Source: Mycolicibacterium litorale
GTDB lineage: Bacteria; Actinomycetota; Actinomycetes; Mycobacteriales; Mycobacteriaceae
Length of the DNA: 64,000 nucleotides
Direction: 5' to 3'
Assembly: GCF_014218295.1 (NCBI RefSeq)
Contig: NZ_AP023287.1
Location: 1,550,001-1,614,000, forward strand
Under the pieces are notes generated by a model. The model searched no databases. It was given only the letters and a program-made list of their open reading frames with translations, and was not told where the DNA came from. A program made the translations under genes and the position numbers. Shown here one piece after another: positions 50,774 through 58,951 of the stretch (positions within the stretch are counted from its first letter, which is position 1; the number at the start of each line of letters is the position of its first letter).

Positions 50774-52110
50774 CACGCGGCCAACGCGTGGGACTGGGCG
50801 TGGGCGGCCTTGTCGGCGGCACGGCGCTCGGCGGGGCCCCAGGTCTCCCTCGTCGCCAGTGCCGCCCACAGGCCGATCGCGGCGTAGCCGGAGAACAACA
50901 TCGCCGGACCCACCCAGCCGAACCCCTCGAACAGCAGGGTGGTGATGAACGGCGTGAAGCCGGAGACCATCGCCGAGATCTGGTATGCCAGCGACGCACC
51001 CGATGCGCGGGTGTTCGCGGTGAACAGTTCGGGGAACCAGGCGCCCTGTGCACCGGCCAGCGCGTTCTGGCAGACGCCGTAGGAGACGGCGAAGGTGGCG
51101 ATGATCAGCAGAGCCAGGCCGGTGTTGACCAGGACGAACATCAGCACACCGAACGGAATCGCGAACGCGCACACTCCGATGTAGACCGGGCGACGGCCGA
51201 TCCGGTCGGTCAGGCGGGCCCACCCCATGGTCGCGAAGATCCCGAGGAACGACGCGATGCACAGCGCCACAAGGGTTTGCGATGCCGACGCCAGCCCGGC
51301 GTTCTTGAGGTAGCTGATCATGTAGGTGATGGACACCGCATAGCCGGCGGTCTCCGCGATCCGCAGGCCGATGCCGCGCACGATGTTGCGCCAGTCCTTC
51401 TTGACGACCTCGACGATGGGCGCCTTGACGACCTTGCCTTCGCTCTTGACGTCCTCGAAGACCGGGGACTCGGGCACCTTGGCGCGGATGATCAGCCCGA
51501 CCATCACGAGCGCGATGCTGGCGAGGAACGGCACCCGCCATGCCCAGTCACCGCCCAGGTGGACGCTGACGAGGAAGACCAGGTTGGCCAGCAGCAGCCC
51601 GACGGGGAAGCCGGCCTGGACGATGCCGGTGTAGCGGCCCTTCTGCTTCCAGGGGGCGTGTTCGTAGCTCATCAGGATCGCGCCGCCCCATTCGGCGCCG
51701 AATGCCAGGCCCTGGATGATGCGGACCGTCACCAACAGGATGGGGGCGAGGACACCGACCGCGGCGTAGGTCGGCAGCAGGCCGATCGCGAACGTCGCCA
51801 GACCCATCACGATGAGCGAGGCGACCAGCACCGGCTTGCGGCCGACCTTGTCACCGAGATGGCCGCCGATGATGCCGCCGAGCGGACGGGCCGCGAACCC
51901 GACGCCCAGCGTGGCGAAGGCGGCGAGTGTGCCGGCGACCGGACTGGAGTTCGGGAAGAACGCGGTGCCGAAGTAGAGCGCCGCCGCGGTGCCGAAACCG
52001 ATGAAGTCGTAGGTCTCGATCACCGCGCCGACGCCGGAACCGATCGCGACCCGCTTGGCGTCCGGTGTGCCGTGCACCGGGCCCCGCATCGTCAGAGCGT
52101 CATCGCTCAT
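50773..52110 (-). CDS. MHS-family MFS transporter of transketolase cluster
   Basis: A 445-residue 12-helix transporter, started at the ATG (52110) eight bases after AAAGG; an ATG three codons earlier lies too close to that site. GSGVGAVIETYDFIGFGTAA, GGHLGDKVGRKPVLV and RIIQGLAFGAEWGGAILMSY are MHS signatures. First gene of the transketolase operon; likely imports the carbohydrate acid or related substrate. Divergent from the isomerase-SDR pair. Confidence 0.89.
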   Translation of the reverse strand: MSDDALTMRGPVHGTPDAKRVAIGSGVGAVIETYDFIGFGTAAALYFGTAFFPNSSPVAGTLAAFATLGVGFAARPLGGIIGGHLGDKVGRKPVLVASLIVMGLATFAIGLLPTYAAVGVLAPILLVTVRIIQGLAFGAEWGGAILMSYEHAPWKQKGRYTGIVQAGFPVGLLLANLVFLVSVHLGGDWAWRVPFLASIALVMVGLIIRAKVPESPVFEDVKSEGKVVKAPIVEVVKKDWRNIVRGIGLRIAETAGYAVSITYMISYLKNAGLASASQTLVALCIASFLGIFATMGWARLTDRIGRRPVYIGVCAFAIPFGVLMFVLVNTGLALLIIATFAVSYGVCQNALAGAQGAWFPELFTANTRASGASLAYQISAMVSGFTPFITTLLFEGFGWVGPAMLFSGYAAIGLWAALATRETWGPAERRAADKAAHAQSHALAA

Positions 52111-52165
52111 GGTGGTCATCCTTTCAAATGCCGGTCTGGCTGGTCTGGCAACCGGCGATCCAGGC

Positions 52166-52186
52166 CACTGTCGACGGTCAACAGTG
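52166..52186. promoter_or_regulatory. GntR operator-like palindrome, site A
   Basis: A 21-base near-palindrome with perfect outer arms CACTGT and ACAGTG and inner GAC/GTC, differing only at two symmetric pairs or the centre. It lies 56 bases upstream of the MFS transporter start. Confidence 0.55.
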
Positions 52187-52221
52187 CGATACGCCTCTCA
52201 GTGTGACCACGGGCACACCAC

Positions 52222-52271
52222 ACTGTCAACAGTCAACACCAATTAAATGTCGTGAGTTGACTGTTGACAGT
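52222..52271. promoter_or_regulatory. Inverted operator pair and promoter, sites B and C
   Basis: ACTGTCAACAGTCAAC (52222-52237) is repeated exactly as its complement GTTGACTGTTGACAGT (52256-52271), 18 bases apart. TTGACT (52257-52262) with TACTGT (52281-52286), spaced by 18, forms a likely -35/-10 for the isomerase gene, so site C covers the -35 box. A single GntR dimer type binding all sites would control both directions. Confidence 0.62.
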
Positions 52272-52308
52272 CGACCTCGCTACTGTGGTCGTCATCACAG
52301 GAGGTGAC

Positions 52309-53139
52309 ATGGCCGCACGGCTTCACTCGCGACTCGGCTGCTCGACGATCAGCTTTCGCCACCAGGCGCTACCCCACGCCCTCAAGACCATCGCCGGCCT
52401 GGGCTTTTCCGAGATCGACCTCGGCGCGCTGCCCGGCGTCTGCGACCACGTGCCCTACGTCCTCGACGAGGCCGCCGTCGCCGATGTCGCGGCCGTGGTC
52501 AGCGCATCGGGCCTGCGGGTGCGGTCCATCAACGGTGACATCGGGGATCTCAACGCCCCGTTGACGGCGGCCGAACAGCGGGCGCGCGCGCGTCACCTCG
52601 ACATGCTCGTCGCGCTCGCCGGAGCGACCGGTGCCCGGGCGGTGGTGCTGCCCTGTGGCGCCCTGGACCACCAACCGCTGTCGTCGCTCGCCGACGATCT
52701 GGACCGGGTCGCCGACGAACTCATCGCGGCCGCGCACGTGGCGGCGGCCGGACGTGTCGAGCTCTGGACCGAGTCGCTGCACTTCCACCGGCTGTGCTGC
52801 GACATCACCCGGGCCGAGGCACTCACCCGACGGTTCGGGCCGGAGGTGGGCATCGTGATGGACTTCAGCCACATCGTCGCCTCCGGTGCCGACCCCGTCG
52901 ACTTCGTCGACCGCTTCGGGCCGCGCATCGCGCACGTCCACATCCGCGACGCGGTGCCCGGCAACATCAACCTCTCCGTCGGCAACGGCGCGGTCGACTT
53001 CGGGCGGGGGCTCAAGGCCCTCGCCGGCGCCGGCTACCACGGCCACTTCTCGCTGGAACTCGAGACCCGCGACCTCACCCACAACGAACGCCCCGCCGCC
53101 GCACTTCGCGCCGGACATGTCATTTCCGAACTGATCTGA
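52309..53139 (+). CDS. Sugar phosphate isomerase/epimerase (xylose isomerase-like TIM barrel)
   Basis: A 276-residue TIM-barrel protein after the strong site CAGGAGGTGAC. RLGCSTISFRHQALPHALKT, VELWTESLHFHRLCCD, VGIVMDFSHIVASGADP, RIAHVHIRDAVPGN and HFSLELETRD show the strand ends with the Glu, Asp, His and Glu metal ligands of this superfamily. It isomerises or epimerises a sugar or keto-sugar. Followed by the SDR gene after 11 bases, and divergent from the transporter-transketolase operon. Confidence 0.87.
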   Translation: MAARLHSRLGCSTISFRHQALPHALKTIAGLGFSEIDLGALPGVCDHVPYVLDEAAVADVAAVVSASGLRVRSINGDIGDLNAPLTAAEQRARARHLDMLVALAGATGARAVVLPCGALDHQPLSSLADDLDRVADELIAAAHVAAAGRVELWTESLHFHRLCCDITRAEALTRRFGPEVGIVMDFSHIVASGADPVDFVDRFGPRIAHVHIRDAVPGNINLSVGNGAVDFGRGLKALAGAGYHGHFSLELETRDLTHNERPAAALRAGHVISELI

Positions 53140-53150
53140 GGAGACACCCC

Positions 53151-53918
53151 ATGCAGAACAAGACCGCCGTCGTCACCGGCGCCACGTCCGACAAGGGCAT
53201 CGGCATGGCCGTCGCCGAACGCTACGCCCGCGAGGGCTGGGCCATCGTCATCCTCGACCTGGATGGGGAGAAGTCGGCGAAGGTCGCCGCCGAGATCGGC
53301 AACCGGTACGCGGTGCCGGCCTTCGGCCACGCCGTCGACGTCACCTCTGAAGACTCCGTCGCGGCGGCCTACGACGCCGTCGCCGCCGAAGTGGCCTCGG
53401 GCAATCTACCCCCGGTCGGTGCGCTGGCCAACATCGCCGGGATCACCTCTCCGACACCGTTTCTGAAGACCACACTCGAGCTGTGGAACAAGGTCATGGC
53501 CGTCAACGCCACCGGAACGTACCTGGTCACCAAGGCGTTCCTGCCCGCCATGATCGACCAGGGCTGGGGCCGCATCGTCAACATGTCGTCGGTGTCAGCG
53601 CAGCGCGGCGGCGGGGTGTTCGGCAAGGTGCCGTACTCGTCGGCCAAGGCGGCGATCCTCGGGTTCACCAAGTCACTCGCGCGCGAGATCGCCGACACCG
53701 GCGTGACGGTCAACGCCGTCACTCCCGGCGCGGTCGACACCAACATCAGGGTCGGCTCCACCGACGAGCAGGAGGCCAGGCTGGCCGCTGACATTCCTGT
53801 CGGGCGCACGGCCACCACCGACGAGGTGGCCGCCGTGATCACCTTCCTGTCCAGCCAGGACGCCAGCTACCTGACGGGGACGACCGTGGACATCAACGGC
53901 GGAAGCCACATGCACTAG
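53151..53918 (+). CDS. Short-chain dehydrogenase/reductase
   Basis: A 255-residue classical SDR after GAGGAGAC. AVVTGATSDKGIGMAVAERY binds NAD(P), NMSSVSAQRGG gives the catalytic Ser, VPYSSAKAAI the YxxxK pair, and PGAVDTNI the family end motif. Likely oxidises the polyol or sugar alcohol for the isomerase and transketolase. Its 3' end overlaps the convergent FAD monooxygenase gene by 26 bases. Confidence 0.9.
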   Translation: MQNKTAVVTGATSDKGIGMAVAERYAREGWAIVILDLDGEKSAKVAAEIGNRYAVPAFGHAVDVTSEDSVAAAYDAVAAEVASGNLPPVGALANIAGITSPTPFLKTTLELWNKVMAVNATGTYLVTKAFLPAMIDQGWGRIVNMSSVSAQRGGGVFGKVPYSSAKAAILGFTKSLAREIADTGVTVNAVTPGAVDTNIRVGSTDEQEARLAADIPVGRTATTDEVAAVITFLSSQDASYLTGTTVDINGGSHMH

Positions 53919-55344
53919 GGGTCGCCGGCAGCGGCAGCGCCGCTGCCCACGCCGACCGGTTCGCCGAGTCGCCGGTCCACGCGATGTACCCGTCGGGACG
54001 CACCAGCACCGCCGGCCCGGCGTCGCGGCGTTGCGCCTGCGCTCCGCCGAAGCCGTCGACGAGTGGGGCGCCGCGCTCGCGGAGGAACACGAAGCCCGGC
54101 ACCCGCAGGAGCTCGGCGAGACGGCCCTCGGTCAGCGGAATCTGGGTGGCACGCGTACCGACCGACCCTGGCCCCGCATAGCGCAGCCCGGTGCCCGCGA
54201 AGCTGCCCGCGACCGCGTCCCGGACGTGCGGGATCCGAAGAAGCTTCGAGGCCAATAGGTTCCGCATGAACCGTGCGCCGCGGGGGTGCAGCGTGATGGC
54301 CCGCGCCATGAGACCGGACTGCCGCAGCACGCGCCTGCCGATCGGATGGCGTTCGGTGTGGTACGTGTCGAGAAGCGCCTCGTCGGCCCCGCTGAGCACG
54401 GCATCGATCTTCCACGCGAGGTTCGCCGCGTCCTGGATGCCGGTGTTCATGCCCTGTCCGCCCATGGGGGAGTGCACATGGGCCGCGTCCCCGGCCAGGA
54501 ACACCCGGCCGTGCCGGTACCGCTCGACTTGTCGTTCGTCGCAGTGGAACCGCGACGTCCACCCGATCTCGACGAGGCCCGGATCGGCGGAAAACGCCCG
54601 CAGGAGAGCGGTGTTGATCTCGGTGCGGTCGGCGGGAACGTCGTCGTCCACCTGGTGGTGGCGGTCCCACACCATCGCGCGGTACCAGGATCCGTCGGAG
54701 TCGTGGCGGCCGTACGGGGCGAGGAACCCCAGCACGTCGCGCGTGCTGCCCACTGTCAGACCACCGCCGGCCGGCCCGTCGGCCAGCTTGACGTCGGCGA
54801 GCACGAGCGAGGAAAGCACCGTCTCACCCGGGAAGTCGACTCCGAGTACCGTGCGCACGGTGCTGTGGGCGCCGTCCGCGCCGACCACATAGCGTGCCCG
54901 CCAAAACTCCTGCGGCGCATCAGCGCCTGCCCGGGCTGTGACCGTCACGCCGTCGGCGTCCTGATGCAGCGCCACTACCTCGACGCCGCGGCGGATGTCG
55001 GCACCGTGGCCCTGCGCGTACCGTGCGAGGGCCCGGTCGACGTCGGTCTGCGGAGTGACCAGGACGAACCGGTACGGAGAATCGAGATGAGTGAGATCGA
55101 TTCGCGCGCCGGCGAAGATCGACACCCCAGGGGCCCGGTGACCTGTCGTGAGCAGGTCGTCGGCGAGCCCCCGCGCGTCGAGGACCTCGAGGGTGCGCGC
55201 CATCGTGGCGAAGGCCCGACTCGACGGGTTCACGGTGGGCCACTTCTCGAGGACCGCGACGGAGCGTCCGGCCCGCGCAAGGTCGCCCGCGGCGGTCAGG
55301 CCGGTGGGTCCGGCGCCGACGACGACATCGACGGTGGCGGTCAT
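53893..55344 (-). CDS. FAD-dependent aromatic monooxygenase (PheA/TfdB family)
   Basis: A 483-residue class A flavin hydroxylase, started at the ATG giving MTATVDVVVGAGPTGLTAAG (FAD-binding GxGxxG). The DG motif (YVVGADGAHSTVRTVLG) and GD motif (GRVFLAGDAAHVHSPMGGQG, then MNTGIQDAANLAWK) are intact. It hydroxylates a phenol or polyketide-like ring using NAD(P)H and O2. It overlaps by four bases (ATGA) the 135-residue unknown gene and faces a TetR regulator with two operators, so it may serve detoxification of the TetR ligand. Confidence 0.9.
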   Translation of the reverse strand: MTATVDVVVGAGPTGLTAAGDLARAGRSVAVLEKWPTVNPSSRAFATMARTLEVLDARGLADDLLTTGHRAPGVSIFAGARIDLTHLDSPYRFVLVTPQTDVDRALARYAQGHGADIRRGVEVVALHQDADGVTVTARAGADAPQEFWRARYVVGADGAHSTVRTVLGVDFPGETVLSSLVLADVKLADGPAGGGLTVGSTRDVLGFLAPYGRHDSDGSWYRAMVWDRHHQVDDDVPADRTEINTALLRAFSADPGLVEIGWTSRFHCDERQVERYRHGRVFLAGDAAHVHSPMGGQGMNTGIQDAANLAWKIDAVLSGADEALLDTYHTERHPIGRRVLRQSGLMARAITLHPRGARFMRNLLASKLLRIPHVRDAVAGSFAGTGLRYAGPGSVGTRATQIPLTEGRLAELLRVPGFVFLRERGAPLVDGFGGAQAQRRDAGPAVLVRPDGYIAWTGDSANRSAWAAALPLPATPSACGFRR

Positions 55345-55748
55345 CGCCGTGACGCGTGCGGGTCGGGGAACCACCGGCGGATGTCGTCAGGGGTGGCCTT
55401 CGCTTCGCGGTTGAACACGAACCGGCAGTCCGGCTGCATGCTGTGCGCCGCGTTGACGATCGCTTCGAACAGCAGCGTGTTACCGGCGACCAGGCGGATT
55501 CCCGCGCCGATCAGCACCGCATCGTAACGGTTGGCGCCCAACCAGTCTCGCGCCTTGGCGGCACCGGCTTCCCCGAAGTCGACGAGGCAGTTGTCCACGT
55601 GGTAGCCGGCAGCGCGCAACCGCGCCACGTTCTGGTCGTTGGCGGCGCGCAGCGTGTCCTTCGACAGGTTCGCGAACCCGGCGAAATCCGGCGACGAGTA
55701 GTCGATGACGTCGGGGTCGAGTCCGATCTGGATCGCGGTGATGGTCAT
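55341..55748 (-). CDS. Unknown Rossmann-like protein coupled to FAD monooxygenase
   Basis: A 135-residue protein. The alternating pattern ITAIQIGLDPDVIDYSSPDF, LRAAGYHVDNCLVDFG, RYDAVLIGAGIRLVAGNTLL and MQPDCRFVFNREAKATPDDI suggests a small three-layer alpha/beta fold. I do not recognise a named family. First gene of the operon, ATGA-coupled to the monooxygenase and under the divergent TetR promoter. Start after a short leader with GGTGTCC only. Confidence 0.72.
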   Translation of the reverse strand: MTITAIQIGLDPDVIDYSSPDFAGFANLSKDTLRAANDQNVARLRAAGYHVDNCLVDFGEAGAAKARDWLGANRYDAVLIGAGIRLVAGNTLLFEAIVNAAHSMQPDCRFVFNREAKATPDDIRRWFPDPHASRR

Positions 55749-55772
55749 GGCCGGTGTCCTTGGTCGGCGAGT

Positions 55773-55786
55773 TCAACAGTTGTTGA
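55773..55786. promoter_or_regulatory. TetR operator 1 (TCAACAGTTGTTGA)
   Basis: A 14-base near-perfect palindrome (one central mismatch pair), 25 bases upstream of the unknown/monooxygenase operon. Confidence 0.62.
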
Positions 55787-55816
55787 GTTGGACGGTAGGC
55801 CCGCTGCCTGGCGTTG

Positions 55817-55830
55817 TCAACAGCTGTTGA
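55817..55830. promoter_or_regulatory. TetR operator 2 (TCAACAGCTGTTGA)
   Basis: A perfect 14-base palindrome, 44 bases from operator 1 and 13 bases before the TetR start. Same-face spacing of about four helical turns supports binding by one TetR protein at both divergent promoters. Confidence 0.65.
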
Positions 55831-55843
55831 ATAACCTGGGCGC

Positions 55844-56410
55844 ATGAGTGCCAGGCCCCGTGACGCCGAGACCACCCGGTCGTCGATCCTTATCGCCGCG
55901 CGGACGCAGTTCGGGGACCGCGGATTCGAACGCACGACCATCAGGTCCATCGCCTCGGCCGCCGGTGTCGACCCGGCGTTGGTGATGCACTACTTCGGTA
56001 CCAAGGCACAGCTGTTCGCGGAGGCGGCCGAGTTCGACATCGCGTTCCCGGACCTGTCCGACGTCGCTCCCGACCGCGTCGCCGATGTCCTGATCCCGTT
56101 GTTCGTCGCGGTGTGGGGGCCGCAGGGCCCACTCCTGCCGTTGTTGCGCGCGGCCACCACCAACGGGGCCGCGGCCGACGCCCTGCTGTCGGTGTTCACC
56201 GACAAGGTCACCCCGGCGTTGTCGGCGGTCGCCCCCGACCGCGCGGCCGAGCGCGCCGCTCTGGTCGGATCACAGCTCCTCGGGATCGCGGTGGCCCGCA
56301 ACATCCTCGCCCTCCCTCCGTTGGCCGACATGGACGACGAGGCGCTCGTCGCATGGCTGCGGCCGGTTCTGGCGCACTATCTGTCGGATACCGCGCCGGC
56401 GCACCCCTGA
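55844..56410 (+). CDS. TetR-family regulator
   Basis: A 188-residue TetR repressor: SSILIAARTQFGDRGFERTT, IRSIASAAGVDPALVMHYFG and TKAQLFAEAAEF form the DNA-binding domain and first linker, followed by a TetR_C domain. No ribosome site is evident. It diverges from the FAD monooxygenase operon with two matched palindromes between. Ligand probably the aromatic substrate or drug. Confidence 0.89.
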   Translation: MSARPRDAETTRSSILIAARTQFGDRGFERTTIRSIASAAGVDPALVMHYFGTKAQLFAEAAEFDIAFPDLSDVAPDRVADVLIPLFVAVWGPQGPLLPLLRAATTNGAAADALLSVFTDKVTPALSAVAPDRAAERAALVGSQLLGIAVARNILALPPLADMDDEALVAWLRPVLAHYLSDTAPAHP

Positions 56411-56477
56411 GCGCATCCGCTTGGAAGGCTGACCGGCCGGGTACACGCCTGCGAACCAGCGACGGTAGAGGGGTGGC

Positions 56478-57458
56478 GTGTCGACCGACCTGCGGTGTCC
56501 CAAGCGGATGGAGTTCGGGCCCTGCGGCGGCGTGCGGCCCGACGGACAGTGCGAGATGCGCCCGGGTCCCTGCGTGTTCCCGGAGGTCGTACCGTGGTCG
56601 GGGGTCGAGCCGGCACCGCGCCCCGCCGCGGCACCCCTCGTCCTCACCGACTTCAGTTGCGCACCGTTCGACCGGGCCGACGTCGCTGCGACCGCCGCCC
56701 TCCTCACGGGGTCGTGTGACGCCGTCCTTGTCGGCGAGCACCAGAACCGGCCGGATTTCCCACCCACACTGATGGGGCGGCTGCTGCTCGATGCGGGAGT
56801 GTCACCGTGGATCACGCTGTCGTGCCGCGACCGCAACCGGATCGTGCTCGAACAGGAGCTGCGCGGGTTGCGCACGCTGGGGGTGGGCACCGTGCTCTGC
56901 GTGACCGGTGACGGCCGCGGGTACGACGTCCGCCCGGACGTCACGCAGACCTTCGACCTCGACGGTCCGCGGCTGGTGTCGCTGGCCGCGTCGGTCGGCA
57001 TGGTGGCGGCCGTTCCGGAGACGCCCACCGCACCACCCGTGCATCGGCGTCCCGCCCGGCTGGTCGAGAAACAACGCGCCGGCGCGAGCCTCGCGGTGCT
57101 CAACCATGTGCCGTATCCCGCCACCGTCGCCGACTTCATGGCGTCGGCGCGCGCCGCCGGGCTGTCGATCCCGGTGATCGCCGCGGTGGCCGTCTTCACC
57201 GACGTCGTCTCGGCGGCCGTCCTGCAGGGCCTACCCGGACTCGCGCTCGATCAGGAAGTGGTCGACGAGGTACTCGGTGCCGCGGATCCGGTGTCGGCGG
57301 GAATCGCGGCGGCCGTCGCCGAGGCGCGCGCACTGCTGGCGATCGACGGTGTTCACGGAGTCAACCTGTCCGGTTCGGCGACCGCCTCGGGGACCCGGGC
57401 CGGTGCCGAGATCAAGGCCGAGGTCGGTCGGCTCATCAACGCGGGGGAGGCGGCATGA
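56478..57458 (+). CDS. MetV-like Cys domain fused to MTHFR-like barrel
   Basis: A 326-residue protein from a GTG. Residues 1-40 hold four cysteines (Cys7, 16, 25, 32) in CPKRMEFGPCGGVRPDGQCE, the pattern of the MTHFR C-terminal/MetV domain. The rest is a diverged methylenetetrahydrofolate reductase TIM barrel with LCVTGDGRGYDV, LVEKQRAGASLAVLNHV and VIAAVAVFTD, close in length to MetF. It may reduce methylene-folate or handle a one-carbon product. Coupled by ATGA to a methyltransferase. The order, Cys domain first, is unusual to me. Confidence 0.78.
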   Translation: MSTDLRCPKRMEFGPCGGVRPDGQCEMRPGPCVFPEVVPWSGVEPAPRPAAAPLVLTDFSCAPFDRADVAATAALLTGSCDAVLVGEHQNRPDFPPTLMGRLLLDAGVSPWITLSCRDRNRIVLEQELRGLRTLGVGTVLCVTGDGRGYDVRPDVTQTFDLDGPRLVSLAASVGMVAAVPETPTAPPVHRRPARLVEKQRAGASLAVLNHVPYPATVADFMASARAAGLSIPVIAAVAVFTDVVSAAVLQGLPGLALDQEVVDEVLGAADPVSAGIAAAVAEARALLAIDGVHGVNLSGSATASGTRAGAEIKAEVGRLINAGEAA

Positions 57459-58210
57459 CCGAGGCGATGGACGCCGAGTTCGACACCGTGGCGGAGTGGA
57501 CGGCCCAGGTGGCGCTCGACCTCGGGCCGGATTACTACGTTCCTGCCGGATGTCGGGGCAGCGGAAGCCCGGCCGCACTGGACTGGCTGATCGAGCAGTT
57601 GGAGTTGACGTCTCGAGACGTGCTGCTCGACTGCGGCGCCGGTGTCGGTGGGCCGGCGGCCTATGCCGCACAGGCGGTTTCGCTCAACCCCGTCCTGGTC
57701 GAGCCCGAGGCGGGTGCCTGCCGAGCGGCCCGCACGCTGTTCGGGTTCCCCGTCGTCCAGGCGGTCGGGTCGGCGCTGCCGTTGGCCGACGCCAGCGTCG
57801 ACGCCGCCTGGGCACTGGGCGTCCTGTGCACGACGCCTCGTCAAGTGGAGCTGCTCACCGAGATGCGCCGGACAGTGCGCCCGCCCGGCCGCATCGCACT
57901 GCTCGCGTTCGTTGCGCGCGAGCCTCTGCAGACCCGCCAACCCGAGGGCAACCACTTCCCGACACGGGAGCGACTCGTCGAACTCATCGCCGACGCCGGT
58001 CTGCGGATGAGGGAGTGGCGCAGCACAGCCGACCTGCCTTCCATTCCGACGGAGTGGAGCGACCGTGTCGACGCCGTGACCGACGCCCTCGCCGAGCGTC
58101 ACGCCGCATCAGAGGCCTGGGAACTCGCCGAAAGCCAGAGCAAGCGTATCGCCGACCTGCTGGAGGAGGGCGCCGTCACCGGCGAGATGGTGGTGCTGCG
58201 GCACGCCTGA
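57455..58210 (+). CDS. Class I SAM-dependent methyltransferase
   Basis: A 251-residue Rossmann methyltransferase. Motif I is DVLLDCGAGVGGPAAYAAQA, motif II LVEPEAGACRAA, motif III QAVGSALPLADASVDAAWAL and the post-motif MRRTVRPPGRIALLAF. The ATGA overlap with the MTHFR-like gene suggests a joint one-carbon role. Substrate unknown. It ends 18 bases before the copper-box region. Confidence 0.85.
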   Translation: MTEAMDAEFDTVAEWTAQVALDLGPDYYVPAGCRGSGSPAALDWLIEQLELTSRDVLLDCGAGVGGPAAYAAQAVSLNPVLVEPEAGACRAARTLFGFPVVQAVGSALPLADASVDAAWALGVLCTTPRQVELLTEMRRTVRPPGRIALLAFVAREPLQTRQPEGNHFPTRERLVELIADAGLRMREWRSTADLPSIPTEWSDRVDAVTDALAERHAASEAWELAESQSKRIADLLEEGAVTGEMVVLRHA

Positions 58211-58227
58211 GGGACGGTTGCACGGTG

Positions 58228-58243
58228 TACCCCTGGGGAGTAT
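58228..58243. promoter_or_regulatory. Half-matched copper box
   Basis: TACCCCTGGGGAGTAT is an imperfect copy of the palindrome at 58253 (TACCCC..GGGGxGTA). Second, weaker copy in the DUF4396 promoter. Confidence 0.4.
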
Positions 58244-58252
58244 CTTCGGGCC

Positions 58253-58271
58253 TATACCCCCAGGGGGTATA
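58253..58271. promoter_or_regulatory. CsoR/RicR-like copper operator
   Basis: TATACCCCCAGGGGGTATA is a perfect 19-base palindrome, of the type bound by CsoR and RicR copper-sensing repressors in Gram-positive bacteria and mycobacteria. It lies 20 bases before the DUF4396 start. No csoR gene is in the window. Confidence 0.66.
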
Positions 58272-58291
58272 AACAGACGAAGGGGCACACC

Positions 58292-58951
58292 GTGAGCGAG
58301 CATGCACATCACCACGTCGATCACCACTCCGTCGCGGGCCACGGCGACGCGAACATCAACGCCATGGCGCTCAGCGCGACGCTGCACTGCCTCACCGGAT
58401 GTGCCATCGGCGAGATCGCGGGGCTGATCGTCGGCACCGCCCTCGGACTGAGCACCCTCGCCACGATCGGCCTCGCCGTCGCGCTGGCGTTCGTGTTCGG
58501 CTATGCGCTCTCGACACTGCCGCTGTTGAAGGCCGGCCTCGCCGTGGGCACCGCGCTCAGCGTCGTCCTGGCGGCCGACTCGCTGTCGATCCTCACCATG
58601 GAGGTCGTCGACAACCTCGTCATGGCCGTGATTCCCGGCGCGATGGATGCCGGGTTGGTCAACGCCGTCTTCTGGGTTTCCATGATGATCGCCCTGGGTG
58701 TGGCGTTTCTGGCGGCCTACCCGGTCAACCGCTACCTCCTCCGCAGAGGCAAAGGTCACGCGCTGACCCATGAATACCACCACGGCGCCGGAACGCCCAG
58801 TGGTGCACGCCGTTTCATCCCCTCGTTCACAACGGGAACCCTGGTCGCCGCCATCGCCGCCTTCATGATCGGCGGACTGGTGGTGTCGATCGCCGCGGAA
58901 CTCGAGGACTCCGGCGCCGGTGTGCATGCGCAGGCGTCAGTGCGCACCTAG
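58292..58951 (+). CDS. DUF4396 membrane protein, probably copper-regulated
   Basis: A 219-residue protein from the GTG after GAAGGGG. The His-rich N-terminus (HAHHHVDHHSVAGHG) precedes a DUF4396 domain with about five to six membrane helices (ALSATLHCLTGCAIGEIAGL has two cysteines in the first helix, and FILxxPVN-like VAFLAAYPVNRYLLRRGKGH). The family has no firm function. The CsoR/RicR-type operator and the His/Cys residues suggest copper tolerance. It overlaps the convergent dehydrogenase by 15 bases. Confidence 0.82.
   Translation: MSEHAHHHVDHHSVAGHGDANINAMALSATLHCLTGCAIGEIAGLIVGTALGLSTLATIGLAVALAFVFGYALSTLPLLKAGLAVGTALSVVLAADSLSILTMEVVDNLVMAVIPGAMDAGLVNAVFWVSMMIALGVAFLAAYPVNRYLLRRGKGHALTHEYHHGAGTPSGARRFIPSFTTGTLVAAIAAFMIGGLVVSIAAELEDSGAGVHAQASVRT

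Noticed and set aside
52264..52286. Promoter using TTGACA (52264) with TACTGT (52281)
   Set aside because: The spacer is only 11 bases. TTGACT at 52257 with an 18-base spacer fits better.
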